26,560 nt of DNA from positions 1-26,560 of the forward strand of contig CAJUNN010000043.1 in NCBI GenBank assembly GCA_910587955.1. Direction: 5' to 3'. This DNA is from an uncultured Lachnospiraceae bacterium (GTDB lineage: Bacteria; Bacillota; Clostridia; Lachnospirales; Lachnospiraceae). The notes under the pieces are model-generated. The model was not told the origin of the DNA. It saw nothing but the letters and a program-made list of their open reading frames with translations, and ran no database searches. This document shows positions 23,467-26,560 of the stretch, piece by piece. Within the stretch, counting starts at the first letter, position 1. Every line of letters begins with the position of its first letter. Made by a program: the position numbers and the translations under genes.

Positions 23467-24506
23467 TATGGAAACATGGGGACCAGCTCCAGGCCCTCGC
23501 TCTCTTTTAGGCCGAACATCAGGTTCATGTTCTGGACCGCCTGGCCGGCGGCTCCTTTGACCAGGTTATCCATGGCCCCCATCATAATCACGCGCCCTGT
23601 CCTTGCATCGATTTTAAAATTCACGTCTACATAGTTGCTGCCCTCTACCCACTTGGTCTGCGGGCACACATCCGGATCCAGCACCCGGACAAAACGCTCG
23701 GAGGCGTAATATTTGTCATAGGCCGCCCGCACTTCCTCATAGGAAACCTCCCTTTTCAGAGACGCGTAGGCAGTGATTAAAATGCCCCGGTTCATGGGAA
23801 CCAGATGGGGTGTAAAATTGATCCGCAGGGATTCCCCGGCCGCATATCCAAGCTGCTCCTCAATCTCCGGTGTATGGCGGTGAACCGCTACCCCGTAAGC
23901 TTTGATATTTTCATTGACTTCGCAATACAGGTTGTCCACCTTAGCCCCCCGGCCCGCCCCGGAAGTACCCGATTTGGCATCCACTATAATGGTATTCGGC
24001 TCGATCAGTCCCTCTTTCAAAAGGGGATACACAGAAAGTGTGGTGCAGGTGGGATAACAGCCCGGATTCGCCACCAGCCGGGCTCCCTTCACCCGTTCCC
24101 GGTTTATCTCGCACAGCCCGTAGACGGCCTCGGAGATAAACTGGGGCGACGGATGCTGAATCCCGTACCAGTGCTCATAAATATCTACGTCCTGAATCCG
24201 GAAATCTGCGCTCAAATCTATGATTTTCGTCCGGGAAAGGATTTCTTCATTTACCAAAGATGCGCAGAGTCCCTGGGGGGTAGCGGTAAAAATTACATCC
24301 ACCTCTTTGGACAGAGCCTCCATATTGTCATCCAGGCAGCGCTCCTCCACAATGCGGAACATATTCTGATATACGTCCGCATATTTCTTATCTATGTAAC
24401 TTCTGGATCCGTACCACTTGATCTCGGCCTCCTTATGCGCAGTCAGAAGGCGCACCAATTCGCCGCCTGCATATCCGGTGGCTCCGATAATTCCTGCTTT
24501 AATCAT
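23466..24506 (-). CDS. argC: N-acetyl-gamma-glutamyl-phosphate reductase ArgC
   Basis: A 346-residue NADPH-dependent enzyme, third step of arginine synthesis, making N-acetylglutamate semialdehyde. It starts with the nucleotide-binding IIGATGYAGGELVRLL, has VANPGCYPTC with catalytic Cys150, DAKSGTSGAGRG, and the substrate-side HRHTPEIEEQ (His211). Length is normal for the family. GGAGA lies eight bases before the ATG. It is the first gene of a leftward cluster with a GNAT, asparaginase, argJ and another GNAT. Its upstream region holds ArgR-like boxes and a leader hairpin, so arginine repression is likely. The 93-bp repeats begin directly at its stop codon. Confidence 0.96.
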   Translation of the reverse strand: MIKAGIIGATGYAGGELVRLLTAHKEAEIKWYGSRSYIDKKYADVYQNMFRIVEERCLDDNMEALSKEVDVIFTATPQGLCASLVNEEILSRTKIIDLSADFRIQDVDIYEHWYGIQHPSPQFISEAVYGLCEINRERVKGARLVANPGCYPTCTTLSVYPLLKEGLIEPNTIIVDAKSGTSGAGRGAKVDNLYCEVNENIKAYGVAVHRHTPEIEEQLGYAAGESLRINFTPHLVPMNRGILITAYASLKREVSYEEVRAAYDKYYASERFVRVLDPDVCPQTKWVEGSNYVDVNFKIDARTGRVIMMGAMDNLVKGAAGQAVQNMNLMFGLKESEGLELVPMFP

Positions 24507-24584
24507 GTTGATTCTCCTATTTTTAGTTCCGCAGAAGCCCTTTCAATGCCCCCTCAACAGAAGCATTTCCGGCTGTATGCAGAC

Positions 24585-24622
24585 AATTCGCCAAAGTCAG
24601 GAAAACCTGTCTCCGGCGAATT
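24585..24622 (-). promoter_or_regulatory. Long hairpin in the argC leader
   Basis: On the minus strand AATTCGCCGGAGACAGG (24622-24606) faces CCTGACTTTGGCGAATT (24601-24585) around a TTTT loop: 17 positions with one mismatch and two G-T wobbles. It lies about 80 bases before the argC start. No T-run follows, so it is not a terminator, and no T-box sequence is seen. It could affect mRNA stability or hold an RNA switch, or partly mask an ArgR site. Confidence 0.6.
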
Positions 24623-24630
24623 ATTATTCG
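24617..24630. promoter_or_regulatory. ARG-box-like operator, argC-proximal
   Basis: CGAATAATAATTCG on the minus strand has CGAAT/ATTCG arms around four A/T bases, close to the ArgR/AhrC consensus TGAATwwwwATTCA. It lies just downstream of the candidate argC promoter and partly in the leader hairpin. The second copy is 40 bases upstream. Confidence 0.5.
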
Positions 24631-24642
24631 TATTTAACGCAT

Positions 24643-24671
24643 ATATTATCATTTTTTGCAGTTTTATGCAA
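24643..24671 (-). promoter_or_regulatory. Candidate argC promoter with overlapping ARG-box-like site
   Basis: On the minus strand TTGCAT (24671-24666), 17 bases, TAATAT (24648-24643). The -35 is only a partial match. TGCATAAAACTGCA (24670-24657), an inverted repeat fitting the loose ARG-box pattern, overlaps the -35 side. A TGAATAAATATAAA half-match lies just upstream near 24690. A second -10-like TATAAT at about 24729-24724 is another possible start. Confidence 0.45.
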
Positions 24672-24761
24672 GTACTTTTTATATTTATTCACTCTCTGCA
24701 ATTAATCTGTCCCCATGTACTTATTATAGACCAACCGGCCGGAAAAAGAAAGGCACTTCCT

Positions 24762-26087
24762 TCATGATTCCCGCCCTTTCCACTCCAAAATCTCCTCCAG
24801 CCGCTCCTTCACTTCCCGCTCCCGGCCTTCCTCTGTGGGCCTGTAATAGCGCTTCCCCGCCAGAGCGTCCGGCAGGCACTGCATCCGGCTTAGCTTCTCC
24901 TGGGTGTCATGAGCGTAAATGTAGCCCTCCCCGTAGTGGAGATCTTTCATAAGGCCGGTAGGCGCATTGCAGATCTGAAGAGGAACCGGCTCTGCCGGCA
25001 GCTCCCGCACGTCCCTCTTACAAGCCTCGCAGGCCACATAGAGGGCATTGGATTTGGGCGCCATAGAGAGATAGACCACCGCGTGGGTCAGGTGAATGTC
25101 GCACTCCGGCATCCCCAGGAAATGACAGGCCTGGTAGGCAGCCACGGCCACCGGAAGCGCCTGGGAGTCCGCCATCCCCACATCCTCGCTGGCAAAGCGA
25201 ATGAGCCTCCTGGCAATATAGAGAGGCTCCTCCCCGCCGTCCAGCATCCGGCACATCCAGTAGACAGCCGCATCCGGGTCGCTGTTTCGCATGGACTTAT
25301 GAAGGGCAGAGATGAGGTTGTAATGCTCTTCCCCGTTTTTGTCGTAGAGAAGGGAGCGCCGGTTCATGCACTGGGCCAGCACCTCCCCGTCCACATGGAT
25401 CACGGCGTCCTCTTCCAGCCGTCCGTTCAGCACTGCCATCTCCAGGGTATTGAGGGCTGTCCGGGCGTCCCCGTTGGAAAAACGGGCGATGGCAGAAAGC
25501 TGCGCCTCTCCTATAGAAATGTCCTGGTTCCCGAAGCCCTTGGGGCTTTTCAGCGCATGGTGCAGAAGCTCCGTCAAGTCCGCCTCCTCTAAGGCTTTTA
25601 GAATAAAGACCTTGCAACGGGACAAGAGCGCGGAATTGATCTCAAAGGAGGGATTCTCCGTGGTGGCCCCCACCAGGATGATGCTGCCCTTTTCCACAAA
25701 GGGCAGGAAGGCGTCCTGCTGGGCCTTATTAAAACGGTGAATCTCATCGGTAAACAAAAGGGTGCGGATTCCCATCCGGCGGTTCTGCTCCGCCTGGCCC
25801 ATAACTTCCTTCACTTCTTTGATTCCGCTGGTAACTGCGCTGAACTCCACAAATTCCGCCTTCGTCTGCCGGGCGATAATCCGGGCCAGGGTAGTCTTCC
25901 CCACACCGGGAGGTCCCCAGAAAATCATGGAAGATACCTGATCCCGTTCAATGAGCCTGCGCAGGATCTTTCCTTCTCCTATGAGATGCTTCTGCCCCAC
26001 ATATTCATCAAGACTCTCCGGCCGGAGGCGGCTGGCCAAAGGGGCAGTCTGCTCACGGTCGTCAAAGAGGGTCAGCTGTTCCATCAT
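24762..26087 (-). CDS. rarA: Replication-associated recombination ATPase RarA/MgsA
   Basis: A 441-residue AAA+ ATPase of the RarA/MgsA/WRNIP1 family, which acts at stalled replication forks. It has PLASRLRPESLDEYVGQ at the start, Walker A GPPGVGKT (about 58-65), Walker B LLFTDEIHRF (about 110-119), the sensor stretch VGATTENPSFEINSALLSRC, and the C-terminal tetramerisation part with MRNSDPDAAVYWM and ASEDVGMAD. Length is normal. GGAGGAGAGGAG precedes ATG 26087; ATG 26084 directly follows and could also serve, while an ATG seven codons upstream lies before the ribosome site. It stands divergent from the TetR-type gene; a weak stem with T-run right after its stop may separate it from argC. Confidence 0.96.
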   Translation of the reverse strand: MMEQLTLFDDREQTAPLASRLRPESLDEYVGQKHLIGEGKILRRLIERDQVSSMIFWGPPGVGKTTLARIIARQTKAEFVEFSAVTSGIKEVKEVMGQAEQNRRMGIRTLLFTDEIHRFNKAQQDAFLPFVEKGSIILVGATTENPSFEINSALLSRCKVFILKALEEADLTELLHHALKSPKGFGNQDISIGEAQLSAIARFSNGDARTALNTLEMAVLNGRLEEDAVIHVDGEVLAQCMNRRSLLYDKNGEEHYNLISALHKSMRNSDPDAAVYWMCRMLDGGEEPLYIARRLIRFASEDVGMADSQALPVAVAAYQACHFLGMPECDIHLTHAVVYLSMAPKSNALYVACEACKRDVRELPAEPVPLQICNAPTGLMKDLHYGEGYIYAHDTQEKLSRMQCLPDALAGKRYYRPTEEGREREVKERLEEILEWKGRES

Positions 26088-26417
26088 TTTCTCCTCTCCT
26101 CCAAACATACGTTTTCTTTATCATACTATATTCCTGCGGGTCCTACAAGACATTTTTCGCCTTTGCCTGCAAAAATAAAGAATTTTCCATGCTGGGGGGC
26201 TGAATGATATAATCAAATACGCAAAAGTGGCTGCCGGAATAGGAAAAATAAGATGGTTTTGCAAGTAAACGAAAACAAGAGATAGACCGCCAGCACCACA
26301 CTATTCCGAACCAAAAAAATCAAAGACCAAAAGACAAGCATTATGGAAATGTGCATAACAGGCTATGGAATCCCCCTCATTCATACTTATTTTTACAATT
26401 TTGTTCTATACTTATTC
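26088..26417. other. Gene-free divergent region between rarA and the TetR-type gene
   Basis: I see no credible protein gene here. On the plus strand there is a promoter-like TTTCCA (26184-26189), 18 bases, TATAAT (26208-26213). Downstream lies an eight-base inverted repeat, CGGAATAG (26235-26242) with CTATTCCG (26301-26308), which could close a long stem-loop. There is no clear terminator. A small RNA is possible but unproven; I could not fit it to the 6S RNA layout. Confidence 0.3.
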
Positions 26418-26446
26418 TTGACAAAGCGACACGAATGACGCATAAT
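26418..26446 (+). promoter_or_regulatory. Promoter of the TetR-type regulator
   Basis: TTGACA at 26418-26423, 17 bases, CATAAT at 26441-26446, a near-consensus sigma-A promoter. Expected start near 26453, about 35 bases before the GTG. The spacer contains GCGACAC (26426-26432), which matches the operator arm downstream. Confidence 0.78.
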
Positions 26447-26452
26447 AGAAAA

Positions 26453-26466
26453 CGACATAAGTGTCG
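26453..26466. promoter_or_regulatory. Inverted-repeat operator, likely TetR autoregulation
   Basis: CGACATAAGTGTCG has CGACA/TGTCG arms around TAAG at the expected transcription start. Its right arm GTGTCGC (26461-26467) is also the exact complement of GCGACAC in the promoter spacer, so there are three half-sites. TetR-type regulators commonly bind such sites next to their own gene. Confidence 0.6.
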
Positions 26467-26487
26467 CAAAGGGAAAGAGGTGCTAAT

Positions 26488-26560
26488 GTGAGCTTGAAAG
26501 GAGATAAGACAAAACAGGACATTCGAGAAAAGGCATATCAACTGTTTGCGGAAAAGGGAT
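26488..26560 (+). CDS. TetR/AcrR family regulator, 5' fragment
   Basis: The first 24 codons of a gene cut by the window end. From GTG 26488 the frame reads MSLKGDKTKQDIREKAYQLF then AEKG, the typical N-terminus of TetR/AcrR repressors, where helix 1 (IREKAYQLFAEKG) leads into the DNA-binding helix-turn-helix. AGAGGTG lies about eight bases before the GTG; an ATG two bases earlier runs straight into TGA and is excluded. The strong promoter with inverted-repeat operator just upstream supports the call. Target genes lie beyond the window. Confidence 0.8.
   Translation, partial: MSLKGDKTKQDIREKAYQLFAEKG

Noticed and set aside
24507..24761. T-box riboswitch in the argC leader
   Set aside because: A long hairpin is present, but I find no T-box antiterminator sequence and no terminator T-run after it.
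26184..26400. 6S RNA near rarA
   Set aside because: I could not pair the ends of the region into the long rod with a central bubble expected of 6S RNA.

Overview
The window looks like a contig end from a GC-rich member of the Clostridia, most likely Lachnospiraceae. The evidence is indirect: strong AAGGAG-type ribosome sites, SipW/TasA-like secreted proteins next to a sortase pilus, and bifunctional ArgJ. I cannot name a genus. Bases 1-15 match the end of an Illumina adapter, so the left edge is an assembly edge rather than biological sequence.

Bases 1-15252, all on the minus strand, form one large surface-organelle operon. In transcription order it encodes a 2546-residue LPXTG-type adhesin, a SpaA-like major pilin, an FctA-like accessory pilin, two small TasA/camelysin-like proteins with SipW-type signal peptides, a fused double-anchor protein with a MucBP-like domain, a SipW/ER-type signal peptidase and a class C sortase cut by the contig end. 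The last five complete genes and the sortase are mostly overlapping or tightly packed. The set suggests a sortase-polymerised pilus made together with TasA-like subunits and its own signal peptidase. The giant adhesin carries an AT-rich central block (about 11985-13600) that looks like a swapped-in module. The two spacers flanking the major pilin gene hold three strong hairpins.

Bases 15253-17020 are AT-rich and contain tandem terminators, a RhuM-family gene and a possible 45-residue membrane peptide, all read leftward. A rightward Ldh-family (malate/L-lactate-type) dehydrogenase follows, with a clear promoter overlapped by a GntR-like palindrome. Next come a leftward GNAT gene and a DUF5655-like gene. 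At 19139-19260 there is a perfect-spacing promoter, a compact structured RNA and a terminator, placed just ahead of a DUF3800-like gene that is broken by a one-base frameshift. This RNA plus DUF3800 pair is the best candidate for an undescribed unit.

Bases 19963-24506 (minus strand) are an arginine-type cluster: argC, GNAT, type I asparaginase, argJ, GNAT. argC is preceded by ArgR-like boxes and a long leader hairpin. A 93-bp tandem duplication of a palindrome-bearing repeat lies between argC and the first GNAT. The window ends with rarA (minus) and the divergent first codons of a TetR-type regulator, whose promoter holds an inverted-repeat operator.
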